The translations under genes were made by a program, and so were the position numbers. The notes under the pieces are model-generated. The model ran no database searches. It was not told the DNA's origin and saw nothing but the letters and a program-made list of their open reading frames with translations. Positions 1 to 11,518 of a stretch of 64,000 nt of DNA are shown piece after piece. How positions within the stretch are numbered: position 1 is the stretch's first letter; each line of letters starts with the position of its first letter. Origin of the DNA: Megalobrama amblycephala (Eukaryota; Chordata; Actinopteri; Cypriniformes; Xenocyprididae); contig NC_063061.1 in the NCBI RefSeq assembly GCF_018812025.1, positions 35,052,493 to 35,116,492 on the forward strand. Reading direction: 5' to 3'.

Positions 1-1073
1 AGAAAAAAATGACTGAAAGCACACAAACGAAAACAAAAGATTGACTCTAAAAGCAGTTAAGAAATACTTAATGAATGAGAAGAAGAAACACAAAAAACAA
101 GAAGATTAAATACAATCAGTTAGAAATATAAATGAGTTATGAATGAGTTAAAGTACTGTTATACTGTAGAAACCACAGAGACACGATACATCGTAAACAT
201 ATGGATTATACAGACACCAATGAGACATGTTCCAGAAACCCAGAAACACATCTGGACTAGACAGACTGTTCTTGTTTGTTCTTGTTTGCAGTAGACACTA
301 TCAATTAAAAACTGTTGTTTGTTGTTAAGGTTTTAATCATTTCTGTAATGTTACATTTACATTTCATTGTAATATTAACTTAATCTTTTTTGTTTAACTG
401 AACTCTGATTAATTGATTTTACTTAAATTTGTTGAATAAAAATGGAGATTTTATCTTAAAGAATGTTTTCTATTTTTCTTATAATGTGTCCTTTCAACTG
501 TGTTACTCATGTTCAACTGTATTATTTTGTCTGTCAACTGTGTTATGTGTGGTTTTTATGTCATAAATCTTTTAAATGTGAACTAAACCATCAGAAAAAA
601 AGATGGGGATATTTCTGGAGATGGATGTATTTGGTAAGTATGGTCAATAACACCAAATTCAGCATACTGTGGACTTATGTTGAATAAAAGTTTCATCCTT
701 CATGATAATATCCCACAGAACACCCATTATGATGCACCAAATTCATATTTTCAAATCAGTTAGACAGATAAACTCAAAAACTCTGGTGAATGGACACAAA
801 ACCCTTCAAACAAATGTGTTATCAAAAATGTGGTAGTTCGTTCATGTTTCATTTGACACAGCATTTGTCTGTAACACAGTTGACAGGATAATGAATTGAA
901 TATTAATTTTTGTTAAGATATTTAAAAAGTCATTAGAGCTTAAGCTTGCCAAATAATTAATTAAGTACATTAAGGGGATATATTATTCAACCACCAAGTT
1001 TATTTGTCAAAAAATAATACAGATTTTCTGACTTTTTGGCTGACCTGAAATGTACCCCTAAATATAGAATGAC
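1..1073. other. AT-rich spacer, no gene seen
   Basis: This stretch is AT-rich and has only short chance reading frames (the longest is 74 codons at 463-687, with no recognisable domain). I see no convincing repeat boundaries or RNA gene. Confidence 0.6.

Positions 1074-1152
<79 letters not shown>
1074..1152. repeat. (TA)n then (CA)n microsatellite
   Basis: About 60 bp of TA dinucleotides run directly into about 18 bp of CA. The tract abuts the left end of the fold-back element that follows. The mirror-image tract (TG then TA) abuts that element's right end at 2614-2667. Confidence 0.95.
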
Positions 1153-1441
1153 GTCAAACCACAATTTATTCAGACACCTTGAACATTTCATTCATTATTA
1201 CAGATTATTCACTATAGTCTTTTTTTAATGGTAGGCTAATAAGATATGACAAGATCTCAAATAACACTTTAGCAAAACGTGGTCAGGTCAAAGTGTCTGA
1301 ATAATTTTTGGTTCCAAATGTGTATCAATTTTACTGGTAGTCCACTGTATGAAGAATTGTTGGGTATAATATGTCACAGTTTACTTTACTTTGTCATTCT
1401 CACTTACATAAATGACTATAGTGTCCTGCATATATATATAT

Positions 1442-1503
<62 letters not shown>

Positions 1504-2608
1504 TCAAACTGTGATTCAGTGTTTTTGATGTCCATGTGTTTGCTGAACCACCCAAGGCCTAAGGCCCTATGAAATACTACAGGAATTTTTAAGGGTTCTT
1601 CCAAGTGTTTCTGAAGTGACTGACTTTTTTCAACCATAAACTAAATTTTAAAACATAAACATGCAAGTTTAGATATCAATAGGGCTATATAAAGGGTATA
1701 TATTAAGGGTGACAGTAGCACATATTATCTACTTCATCTAGCCAATTTCTACAGCTGTACAGACAAATTTTTATGACAGACATGTTTTATCAGCACTATT
1801 TATGACATCATGTGTATTTTTATTTTTGTATTTTCTTCCCTTTTATTTTCATATTAAACAACAAAGAGTATTTAAGAGGAATACAGTCAAAACCAGTTAT
1901 ACACATTCCACTTTAATAAAGGTGTAATCTGCCGGTTGTCCTGTAGGTGACCTCATAACTCTGTCTTCTTACGATGCACTTAGAGATTTACGATTACTCC
2001 AGAGCACTCGTAGATCTGCGATCATTTTCAAGTGCTACTTAAGTTACGATGCTTTTGGGAAACAGACCTTAATATTAAGATCACTCGTACGATCGTTTTT
2101 ACGATCAACTTAGGCTTACGATGCTTTTGGGAAACGCAGCCCTGCAGACAGAGTTATGAGGTCACCTACAGGACAACCAGCAGATTACACCTTTATTCAA
2201 GTGCAATGTGTAGCTATAACATAGCTAAAGTTTTGACTGTATTCCTCTTAAATCCTCTTTGTTGTTTAATATGAAAAGAAAAGGGAAGAAAATAAAAAAA
2301 CTATAATTAATTTAAGTTAAATATAGACACTATAGTTAATTTATGTAAGTGAGAATGACAAAATAAAGTAAACTGTGACATATTATGCCCAAAAATTCTT
2401 CATACAGTGGACTACCAGTAAAATTGATACAAATTTGGAACCAAAAATTATTTTGACACTTTGACCTGACCATGTTTTGCTGAAGTGTTATTTGAGATCT
2501 TGTCATATTTTACTACCATTAAAAAAAAAAAAAAAAAAAAAAAAACTATAGTGAATAATCTGTAATAATGAATTAAATGTTCAAGGTGTCTGAATAAATT
2601 GTGGTTTG

Positions 2609-2613
<5 letters not shown>
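1153..2613. mobile_element. Large fold-back (inverted-repeat) DNA element
   Basis: The sequence starting CAGTCAAACCACAATTTATT at about 1151 reappears as its reverse complement ending at about 2613. The arms stay alignable for most of the element: 1153-1432 and 1836-1970 on the left pair with 2148-2613 on the right. The left arm carries an extra (GT)n tract (1444-1500) and about 330 bp without a partner. The central loop, about 1971-2147, holds repeated TTACGATGC and TTTTGGGAAAC motifs that resemble another common fish repeat. There is no transposase, so this is a non-autonomous element. The flanking TA runs hide any target duplication; a TA-targeting (Tc1/mariner-like) origin is possible but unproven. 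Confidence 0.7.
1444..1500. repeat. (GT)n microsatellite
   Basis: An uninterrupted GT run lies inside the left arm of the fold-back element. It is absent from the right arm, so it expanded or inserted after the palindrome formed. Confidence 0.95.

Positions 2614-2667
<54 letters not shown>
2614..2667. repeat. (TG)n-(TA)n microsatellite
   Basis: A TG run followed by a TA run separates two palindromic elements, mirroring the tract at 1074-1152. Confidence 0.95.
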
Positions 2668-2898
2668 GAAGACTTAAGATGCAAAAGCCTCTAAGTGCCA
2701 TCTGAAATTTTCTTATAAAATGAACAGTTTTATCAAGCTTGTATGTTTATGTTCAGTTATTTCACATTATGGAAAAGAAAATGACCTATTAATTGCCATT
2801 AAAGTGAAATTACTGAACCTAAACATATGAGCTTGATAAAAATGCTAATTTTAGAAGAAAATTTCAGACGGCACTTAGAGGCTTTTGCATCTGAAGTC

Positions 2899-2901
<3 letters not shown>
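2668..2901. mobile_element. Palindromic MITE, about 234 bp
   Basis: The left end GAAGACTTAAGATGCAAAAG is matched by its near-perfect reverse complement ending at 2901. The arms run inward for about 100 bp each. TA runs flank both sides, which suggests a TA-targeting non-autonomous DNA element. It has no coding capacity. Confidence 0.75.

Positions 2902-2954
<53 letters not shown>
2902..2954. repeat. (TA)n microsatellite
   Basis: An uninterrupted TA run directly follows the palindromic MITE. Confidence 0.95.
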
Positions 2955-2955
<1 letters not shown>

Positions 2956-3094
2956 CGCTTAAAGAAATCGTCTGAAAATTACATCTTTGTTTAGCTCTAC
3001 CTCCTCCAGAAGAACATTAATTTAATCTTTTTGAAAGGTATCTTTATTTATTTATTCTAAACCACATCAGGTGACAATTATTAGGTTGAACGTT

Positions 3095-3300
3095 AAAGGA
3101 TACGATTTTATAAGGTAATATTCAGCACTTGAGAAACGGACAGCGACTCTTAAGTAGCACGTAGAGCGCGTTCTCGCGCGTTCATGTTAAGGGCATTTTT
3201 GGGAAACGCACGTGGATTGCAGCGAGCGTTCGTAACCTCGCACGTAGAAAGCGCTCTTAAGAGCTAAGATACATCGTTATTGGGAAACCCAGCCCTGGAG
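3095..3300. repeat. Diverged GGGAAAC-type fish interspersed repeat
   Basis: This block contains two GGGAAAC motifs and ends in GGGAAACCCAGCCCTGG. That resembles the end of the repeat in the loop of the 1153-2613 fold-back element (TTTTGGGAAACGCAGCCCTG at about 2125-2144). I read it as a diverged non-autonomous element; its outer boundaries are not certain. Confidence 0.4.
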
Positions 3301-3430
3301 ATTTTTGTTTGACTTATGTCTATAAATATGACCCTTCTTCCTGAAAAAATGCGAGACTGCTTTGTACCACTGTATGTGGAAAATAAGAGAAAACTAATCG
3401 AAGCGAAATTATTGTAAAGCCATTCACTGT

Positions 3431-3433
<3 letters not shown>

Positions 3434-3486
<53 letters not shown>
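3434..3486. repeat. (TG)n microsatellite
   Basis: An uninterrupted TG dinucleotide run of about 53 bp. Confidence 0.95.
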
Positions 3487-3489
<3 letters not shown>

Positions 3490-3539
3490 AGAAAAGGAGG
3501 GAAAAATGGAAATATTTATATTATGCCACAAATAGACTA

Positions 3540-3992
3540 TGCCGCCCATTGATTGAATGCGAGACTCCGGTTCCATTTACAGATATTTATTAACACCGTA
3601 GAACTACAAATTTTAGATAGAAAAATAAAAGACAACATTTAACATTGCAATCATTACATAAATAGCATGGCTTAGCACTGTAGCGAATGCTAATAAAGAA
3701 TACAGATAAATACTGACCACTTTAGCCTGCTTCTCAACCAACGGCAGAGTCATTTCCCAGAAGCAATCTTCACAGTCAAACAAAATATTCTTCAACTCAC
3801 ACACAGTTGTAGCAAACACCACGTAACATGGAGTGATAAAGAAACAAACTAGCAGGAAACATCACCGCTACATGTGCGCTTTGATCACCGTGAGTGGCTT
3901 ACGGCGCTTACAGACGCTACTTCCGGTTTTTAACCATGTCAAAATAAAAGTACGTATTTTCAAAATAAATTCAAAAAACGGCTGCATTTACA
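3540..3992 (-). mobile_element. Putative 3' LTR of the BEL/Pao element
   Basis: On the minus strand, downstream of the BEL/Pao stop codon, a purine-rich GATGGTGGGAG precedes TGTAAATGC at 3992. The block can be read to ...GGGCGGCA at 3540, giving TG...CA ends. A poly(A) signal AATAAA (minus strand, 3586-3591) lies near its end. The bases around that signal closely match those in the LTR-like block at 13112-15655. The partner 5' LTR lies beyond the gap and no target duplication can be checked, so the exact ends are tentative. Confidence 0.45.
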
Positions 3993-4126
3993 CTCCCACC
4001 ATCACACACTGTGTGATTTACAATAAATAAATTACATTGTTAACAGAACCTTATAAAACATTGATGTAAATACACAAATAAACCTTCAAATATAAACAAA
4101 ACAATGGCATTGAATAGCTAACCTAC

Positions 4127-5419
4127 TTATTCAGCCTCAAGCAAAAGTACTGTTTTGTGTATTGACCTTTCTAAGTAAAGTGGCTTATTTGAGCATGTGC
4201 CTTTACGGTCTAGTGTTGTGTCACTAAGTAACAGTTTGAGTTTTCTGACTCTTCCGTCAGCTCCTTGGAAGACTTCAACTACTTTCGCCAGCTTCCATTG
4301 ATTTCTTGGTGTGCCATCATCTTGCAACAGGACAATGTCATTCACTTTAGCATTTCTCCTGTCCTTGTTCCATTTGCTCCTCTGCTGTAGATTCAGCAAA
4401 TACTCCTTTCTCCACCTGGTCCAGAATTCATTGGACAAGAACTGTACTCTCTTCCATCTCTTCTGAAGGTAGAGATCTTCCCTTACAAATTCACCAGGTG
4501 GTGGTGCGATTATTGACGATTTCATTGTCAATATGTGGTTTGGAGTTAGGGGTTCAGGTCCTAATGGATCATTGAGATGTTCCGTGGTCAATGGTCGACT
4601 ATTCACTATAGCCATCACTTCGTACAGGAATGTTCTTAATGAAGAACTGTCTAATCTTCCAGCAGACTGGTCTAGGATGGATGTGAGGACACTTCTCACG
4701 GTCCGTATCTGCCTCTCCCAGACGCCGCCCATGTGACTGGAAGCAGGTGGGTTCATGACAAAGTTGCATCCTAGCTCTTTCACACGTTCTTGCTCCATTC
4801 CTTTCATCAATACTTGAAATTCATTGCGTGCTCCCACAAAGTTTGTGCCTTGATCACTTTGTAGATGACTTACATTGCCTCTTATGGCAATAAAACAGCG
4901 CAACGCATTTAAGAAGGCATCAGTGGAAAGGTCATCCAATACCTCAATGTGGATGGCACGTGAACACATGCAGGTGAATAGAAGCCCATATCTCTTCAGC
5001 TCTTTCCTTCCATCTTTAACATAAAATGGTCCGAAGCAGTCCATACCACTATAGGTAAATGGAGGGGTAGCTTCTATCCTCTCTGGTGGAAGATCGGCCA
5101 TTTTTTGTTCTTGATTACACCTTCTGAGCTTTCTGCATTTAATGCACTTGAAAATGAGTGATGACACTTCACTACTACACCCTATGATCCAAATCCCACT
5201 GGAACGTAGTTCATTGATGGTCATTCCACGACCCTGATGCTTCACCTTCTCATGATAGTGCTTTATTAACAATCGAGATACATGATGTCCTTTGGGGAGG
5301 ATAGCTGGGTGCTTGACATGAGGGTGGAGTGTTGCTTGTGTCAATCTACCTCCCACCCTCAGGATATCTTGACTATCCACGAAAGGGTTCAACTTGTGCA
5401 GCTCGTTTGACTTGCTCTT
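4127..5419 (-). CDS. BEL/Pao retrotransposon Pol, C-terminal part (integrase and DUF5641-like)
   Basis: This is 430 codons plus stop, open at its 5' end where it meets the assembly gap. Going down the frame there is an integrase zinc finger (YHEKVKHQ followed by CIKCRKLR). Next comes the integrase core, with its three acidic positions in GMDCFGP, SDQGTNF and GGVWERQIR. The last part is the C-terminal domain usual in BEL/Pao elements (RWKRVQFLSNEFWTRW, then DDGTPRNQWKLAKV). The integrase would insert reverse-transcribed element DNA into chromosomes. The visible part has no frameshift or stop, so the element may be fairly recent. Gag, protease, RT and RNase H are expected on the far side of the gap but are not seen there. 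The family call rests on the integrase and C-terminal motifs. Confidence 0.9.
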   Translation of the reverse strand, partial: KSKSNELHKLNPFVDSQDILRVGGRLTQATLHPHVKHPAILPKGHHVSRLLIKHYHEKVKHQGRGMTINELRSSGIWIIGCSSEVSSLIFKCIKCRKLRRCNQEQKMADLPPERIEATPPFTYSGMDCFGPFYVKDGRKELKRYGLLFTCMCSRAIHIEVLDDLSTDAFLNALRCFIAIRGNVSHLQSDQGTNFVGARNEFQVLMKGMEQERVKELGCNFVMNPPASSHMGGVWERQIRTVRSVLTSILDQSAGRLDSSSLRTFLYEVMAIVNSRPLTTEHLNDPLGPEPLTPNHILTMKSSIIAPPPGEFVREDLYLQKRWKRVQFLSNEFWTRWRKEYLLNLQQRSKWNKDRRNAKVNDIVLLQDDGTPRNQWKLAKVVEVFQGADGRVRKLKLLLSDTTLDRKGTCSNKPLYLERSIHKTVLLLEAE

Positions 5420-6419
5420 NNNNNNNNNNNNNNNNNNNNNNNNNNNNNNNNNNNNNNNNNNNNNNNNNNNNNNNNNNNNNNNNNNNNNNNNNNNNNNNNN
5501 NNNNNNNNNNNNNNNNNNNNNNNNNNNNNNNNNNNNNNNNNNNNNNNNNNNNNNNNNNNNNNNNNNNNNNNNNNNNNNNNNNNNNNNNNNNNNNNNNNNN
5601 NNNNNNNNNNNNNNNNNNNNNNNNNNNNNNNNNNNNNNNNNNNNNNNNNNNNNNNNNNNNNNNNNNNNNNNNNNNNNNNNNNNNNNNNNNNNNNNNNNNN
5701 NNNNNNNNNNNNNNNNNNNNNNNNNNNNNNNNNNNNNNNNNNNNNNNNNNNNNNNNNNNNNNNNNNNNNNNNNNNNNNNNNNNNNNNNNNNNNNNNNNNN
5801 NNNNNNNNNNNNNNNNNNNNNNNNNNNNNNNNNNNNNNNNNNNNNNNNNNNNNNNNNNNNNNNNNNNNNNNNNNNNNNNNNNNNNNNNNNNNNNNNNNNN
5901 NNNNNNNNNNNNNNNNNNNNNNNNNNNNNNNNNNNNNNNNNNNNNNNNNNNNNNNNNNNNNNNNNNNNNNNNNNNNNNNNNNNNNNNNNNNNNNNNNNNN
6001 NNNNNNNNNNNNNNNNNNNNNNNNNNNNNNNNNNNNNNNNNNNNNNNNNNNNNNNNNNNNNNNNNNNNNNNNNNNNNNNNNNNNNNNNNNNNNNNNNNNN
6101 NNNNNNNNNNNNNNNNNNNNNNNNNNNNNNNNNNNNNNNNNNNNNNNNNNNNNNNNNNNNNNNNNNNNNNNNNNNNNNNNNNNNNNNNNNNNNNNNNNNN
6201 NNNNNNNNNNNNNNNNNNNNNNNNNNNNNNNNNNNNNNNNNNNNNNNNNNNNNNNNNNNNNNNNNNNNNNNNNNNNNNNNNNNNNNNNNNNNNNNNNNNN
6301 NNNNNNNNNNNNNNNNNNNNNNNNNNNNNNNNNNNNNNNNNNNNNNNNNNNNNNNNNNNNNNNNNNNNNNNNNNNNNNNNNNNNNNNNNNNNNNNNNNNN
6401 NNNNNNNNNNNNNNNNNNN
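5420..6419. other. Assembly gap, exactly 1000 N
   Basis: A run of exactly 1000 N, a round number typical of a scaffold gap of unknown size. Reading frames drawn across it mean nothing. The sequences on either side need not be 1 kb apart. Confidence 0.99.
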
Positions 6420-6762
6420 AAGAACCATGACAGAGCAGAGCAACTGAGGGAGGTCACCAGTCTTCAGGAGGCTCTGACAGCTGTTGAACTTTGCCAGTTA
6501 AAGAACGTAAGGTTTGAATTTAAAGAGACACTAAAGCTAAGGCCCTTGAGGCCACCCGCATGCAGAACTGAAAATCAAACACTGACTCCACAATTCAGCA
6601 GCGTGAGAGACAAACACATTGTGGTCCGAAAAGAACTGAAACAGCCCGAACAACTACAAATGGACCACACAAGGAACTTGCAACCTGATGGACTTCGCAG
6701 CAGCAGCGAGAGCTCCCCCAACCCTTCACAAAGGGGGGAGGGGCCAGAGCCTGCAGCTTAGG
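6420..6762 (+). pseudogene. Coiled-coil-encoding fragment, unidentified
   Basis: The frame opens at the gap edge and reads heptad-rich sequence (EQLREVTSLQEALTAVELCQ), followed by a Pro/Ser/Gln-rich tail to a stop at 6759-6761. A GTAAGG at about 6507 would make a good splice donor, so the true exon may end there. The same style of sequence recurs at 9192-9434 and 9510-9680. Together they may be exons of one decayed coiled-coil gene, or the internal region of the LTR element that ends at 11916. I do not recognise the protein, and the start lies in the gap. Confidence 0.35.
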
Positions 6763-8971
6763 AGACCACAGCACCAATGCCAACATAATAGACATTCCCT
6801 TTTGTTCCAAAGTCCCTGACTGGTGTGATCCACCAAGACAGGCTCTCTGTTCTGGATCACACCCCACCAGATTCACTATGAGTTTTGACTTAACAGCCAG
6901 AAAAACTCCAATTAGGCTATCAGCAGCTGAAGCCAGTCTGCATAAAGGATTTCTCAGACCCAGAAGCCTGAATGCAGATTGAGTGCTGCCCCGACACCAA
7001 GCAGGGCAGATCTGAAAGTCCCAAGGTTACTGCCACCAACTCAGACAAACCTGGAATGAATGGAGGACACCAACAGGACCTTTGCCTCCTACAACAGCTA
7101 GTCACCCCTTTGGACAGCACAACCTGCCCTCACACAGTGCCACTCATGTGACCTGACACAGAGGGCCTGTAACACACAAGGCCCCTCAGCAGGGGGTTCT
7201 CAAGACCCCAATGACTTTGAACTGCAAACGCAGTGCTTTACCCATAGCTTCTATAAAGGTTCCTAGGCAGCATAGGGCATAAAGCTTTTAAAGTAGATGA
7301 AAATGTGTGTTCGCAGAAATGCAGGAGTCTGCAGTAGGAGTGGAAGGAAACCTTGTGTGAATGTGTAAATCTCAAATGCTCATGACTATCCACGACGAGC
7401 TATTTTGAAATATGACACTAGATTGAGCCGGTTAAGCCAGCATGGCCTAACGCCACTCGCTTAAACCATCGTCCAACTAAAAGTGTGTTTAATAATTGAT
7501 AATTCCGACATGACGTTTGACAACGTTTGATTCGCATGTAGATCGATGGTGCTGGCTTGTTAGATGCAGATAAAACTATAGCTTGAAGTGACACCTCTGC
7601 CGTAACAGAAAGAGTCTTAAGACATTTTAGCATATGTTCAAATGGTATCAGTGTAAAGTTAATCTGATTTTAGCGAAGAAATCCTAATCTCAGTATTAGA
7701 GCGTAAGCCTGTGTTGACGAAGGAATCTCAGCTCAGCGGCATGTAAACTGTACCAGAATTGATTATTCTGCTTTGGTTGGAGAAATACCAATTGCAGTAT
7801 TGCTTAACCTGTTTCTGATGAATGAATCTCAGTACAGTGTTATATAAATGTAGATTTGGGTAATGCTCCCCTTTTATAGTTAAGATTGATGTCATTCATC
7901 TAAACTTTGGCTGCATCTACAAGCATAGCTACCTCTTGACCAAAACTGTGTTTCACTCGCTGAAAGGAATATCAGTATACCTGCACAAGACGGACTTAAC
8001 TATATATGCTTAAACAAGCTTTGACTTACAGCAAACTGTGTAATTACCCTTTAAACAAGTACAAGACGTTGTTTAAAGTAGAGAGAAGAGTTTACATGAG
8101 TAAAATTTGCAAATGCCAAAACATATTTGCATTTTACTGAATGTAATATCAAGTTTTTGAAAATCTGAAAGTATAAGCGTCACATTTTAACTCTGTACGT
8201 AACTAGTTTGAAATGAGCAGACAGTCTTCATGAACTGTTTGAATTGCTGTGGTGTGCATTGGTTCCCATGACAACGACTTGTCACAGGAAGTGCTAACTC
8301 ATCACCTTGTGATGCCATGGTGTAAACAAACCAGGCTAGGTGGCTAAGCTAACCCCACCTAGCAACCCTTCCGCTCAGGCTAAGCTAACTAATAGCTTCT
8401 ACAGTTAGCGGTTAGCATCATTTATGTGAAGCCTTTAACTACAGCTTGTGTGTATGCAGTGTGAACTGATCTAAACCCATTCTGCTGTTTTAGTCACTTC
8501 TTTAAATCTTTTTATTGATTTTAATTATAATAGCAGTCAGCTATTAATTTTTACTAGTATTATTTCTTTCATCTTTGTGATTTACTTACATCTTCCTTTT
8601 TTCTTGTGTGGTTTAATTTCCCAATATAACCACAAGCAACTAGACATACTCTCCTTCTTGATTTTGTTTATTTACAACAGTTGCTTCAATTTTATGAGCC
8701 AGCTACAAAGTAATCTGAACAATTACTAGGGCATAATTTTGAGCACCACTAATAAGCAGAATCTAATAGGAAAGCTCTCCTCGTCCTCTCCCTTTTACTT
8801 TCCTATTTGTTCAGAGGTCAAGCCTGTCGTGAGCCATCAGTAAGAAATACTAAGAAATAATTTGACCACAAGAACCATCTTAAGTCATTTGTTAAACCTA
8901 GCTGTATTTTATACACCTGGCTGCTCACTGTGCCTTTAGCCCTAAATTCTGTTTGATCTTGCAGTAGTCTC
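6763..8971. other. Non-coding stretch between coiled-coil fragments
   Basis: No reading frame above about 95 codons and no recognisable domain. The first 450 bases are rich in CA and AGG and may be decayed coding sequence of the same kind as the flanks. From about 7250 to 8950 the sequence is AT-rich with no clear repeat ends. Confidence 0.5.
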
Positions 8972-9434
8972 TTGCCCTTACTCTCACCACAAGCGTGCCT
9001 AAATGTTGCAGATGCTCAGCCTAACTGCCCAGATGGCAGACCAAAAGGACTGGTTAGGTGTCGTGAGGAACCTAACCAAAAGCAACTGGACAAAGATGGA
9101 AGAGAAGTAAAGGCAGATGACTCAAACCAGAGGTATGGTCACAATGATCTGACTGAAGTCAACTTCTTCCTGGCCCACATCCTCAACTGTTTTGAAACAG
9201 GAGGTGAACAACCTCAAACTCCAGATCACAGAGACTCACAAGGAGCTGATGCATGCTAAAAGCCACATAGACCAGCTAGAGATGGAGGCTCGGGACAGAC
9301 ACAAGGACCCTGACAGAATAGAGACACAGAAGAAAAGCCACAAACTGCAAACGGCTCTGACAGCTGCTCCGCAACGAGAGCAGCTGGAAAAGGCAGCCAG
9401 AGAAGACGTGGTAAAAGAACTCTTTCACAAATAG
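8972..9434 (+). pseudogene. Coiled-coil-encoding fragments, exon-like
   Basis: Two overlapping frames lie here. The first, 8972-9259, has no recognisable domain. The second, 9192-9434, is an 80-residue charged heptad-repeat segment (VNNLKLQITETHKELMHAKS) and is preceded by TTTTGAAACAG, a plausible splice acceptor. The charge pattern resembles rod domains of generic coiled-coil proteins; no family can be named. Amino-acid style and spacing match the fragments at 6420-6762 and 9469-9680, which suggests a single ancestral gene or retroelement region. Confidence 0.35.
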
Positions 9435-9468
9435 TCACTGTTAAAAATAGCAAATTCTGAACTCTAGG

Positions 9469-9700
9469 TCAAAGATGACACAATCAGGACCTGTGAACGT
9501 CCTCTGGATGTGTCCAGATCTGGGACTGAAGCTCTGACCCAGCAGCTGGACAACACCAAAGATGAACTTGACATGGCCCAAAGAGAACTAAGACTCTCTT
9601 GCCTGCAGCAGAAGAACCTCCCCCAGCCAAGCACAGAGGTACAGAGGGGGAGCCAAAGCCTTCTGCTTGACACCTTATCAGCTAATTGCCTGAAATCCTC
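9469..9700 (+). pseudogene. Coiled-coil-encoding fragment, exon-like
   Basis: After a possible acceptor (GAACTCTAG at about 9468), the frame encodes ALTQQLDNTKDELDMAQREL, a clear coiled-coil heptad pattern. It then becomes Gln/Pro/Ser-rich. GAGGTACAG at about 9640 could act as a donor. No catalytic or binding motif is visible. It is probably part of the same broken gene or retroelement interior as its neighbours. Confidence 0.35.
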
Positions 9701-10466
9701 TAAAGCTACAGAAGGAGAAGGATTAATTCAGACAGACCCAGGCACCAGACCTACTACAGGGAGAAGCCATGGATGGAAACATCCTCTTCCTGCAGACACC
9801 GCATGATCTCCAACGTCAGGTAGCACAAGGGCGACTGAACATGCCTGCATCGAACCTGCAGGAGCTTCTAACGCTAGTAAGGAGCCCCTTGAACAGTACT
9901 TACTTGAGAAGTACTCAGAAGCACAAGCTTCTGACCACTCACACAAGACCACTCAGACTTGCTCAAGCCAGCCACGCCACAAGAGCAGAGTGACACTGCA
10001 AACTTCAGGCTGCTTCTGACTGAGAGCAGAGGCTACAATCACCGGTTGCTCCTCTGCCATCAGACCTAGGTGAGTCTGAAACCCTCTTCACACTACAACT
10101 CCTGTAACCTCCTCCTACAACCACCTGCTTCACAGGCGTCCAGACGACTACTTCAACACCTGCTGAGCAAGCTCAGAGACCTGAACCTTGCCACCAGCAA
10201 ACATCTTGCCCGCATTAACGGTACCAACACTAACTGACAGGTGACACACTGTCAAGGCACTGGATGCTTTGATTCCTGCAGCACCAGCTCAGAGACCTGA
10301 GTTTGCAGACTGTCTGCATCAACCGCCATGAAACGACCACCACTCCAGGAGACACACACAACCAGGGCCCATCACAGCCTTCCAGCCTTGTGTGCCAGTG
10401 ATGTGTCTGATCTTCCGGCACCGTCAACGTCGCTCACTGTTGTCATAAGAGAGACAACAACGAGCG
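9701..10466 (+). other. Decayed internal region upstream of the LTR-like block
   Basis: CA- and AG-rich sequence with short frames only. Leucine-rich scraps such as LSKLRDLNLATSKH near 10160 and QLRDLSLQT near 10290 suggest further decayed coiled-coil coding. No pol-like motif (no xxDD, no integrase) is visible. Confidence 0.35.
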
Positions 10467-10476
10467 AAAGGGGGGG
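10467..10476 (+). other. Polypurine tract
   Basis: AAAGGGGGGG sits six bases before the putative LTR start at 10482. It resembles the plus-strand primer tract found just upstream of retroviral and retrotransposon 3' LTRs. Confidence 0.5.
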
Positions 10477-10481
10477 AATTA

Positions 10482-11477
10482 TGTAATGACTGAGGCAAAT
10501 CAGACACAATTATTGGTTAGTTAACCAATAGTTTTAAGCTCACTCTGGAGTCTGTCCCCATCCCCCGGGAAGTTTTCAGTTACAAGTTTATTGCGCTGAG
10601 GAATGTGGTTGCCGCATGGAGAACAGAGTAGAGACACAGAAAATCTGCATCTTCCCTGCATTTTCCACACAGAACACAGACTCTATGGCATTAATGTATA
10701 GACAGACTGTGCTATAAATGAATCCTTCTCAGGAAATGGTATCCATTATTACTGATGTTGTATTGTACTCATTGTATTTACATGTTTGATGATTGTTAAA
10801 TGTTATGACCTGCACGGTAACTTCAATCATGCCATGTTTAGTGTCTATACGTTCGTAGCGGGAAGATTTAAATGCTTGTGTATGCGGTATGTCCATACCT
10901 GTGCAACACATCAGTATTACAAGAATCTTTAATAGATCTGATTCAAGAACTCAGCTTGTTAATCTTTCTGGGTTGTAAAAGCCCTGACAGGAGGGGTGTT
11001 GCCACCCGGAATTACAACATCTTCATTGGTCCGGTCAACAACTGAGAGGTGTGACTTTGACCAGAGGTTAAAACCCAGCGAACAGTGACACTCCCTCTCT
11101 TCTCTTTTTCTCCTTGCTTCTGAACGACCGAATCGATCTCCTTGCGGCCGGCCTAGGCCAGGCCTGCAAGGCCTGTAGGCCTCGGCCTACAAACGAGCCA
11201 TGTGCTCCTCATCCCACATGGAAAAGACTGGCAATAACTTCGGACTGAATCACCCAAGATCTCTCCTCAGATGGCAGAGCCAATGCTCCTCAGCCTAAGG
11301 GCATCTTGCAAGTATCGTACATTTTAACACTAAACAGCGAGTTAGTATTAATTTGTAAGACTTACCTTGCTATTGCTGAAGAAACTGATGATTCCTTTCC
11401 AGATTGCCTTTGACATTTCATGTAGCTCTAGTAACAGCATCTCTTCCGGTTCAACTCTATCATTACTCATTCTGACT

Positions 11478-11518
<41 letters not shown>

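Noticed and set aside
1000..1637. Frames of 60-100 codons over TA and GT tracts
   Set aside because: The translations are Tyr-Ile, Thr-His or Val-Cys repeats from microsatellites.
5329..6761. Long plus- and minus-strand frames spanning 5329-6761
   Set aside because: They are open only because they run through 1000 N. Only the minus-strand BEL/Pao part up to 5419 has real coding content.
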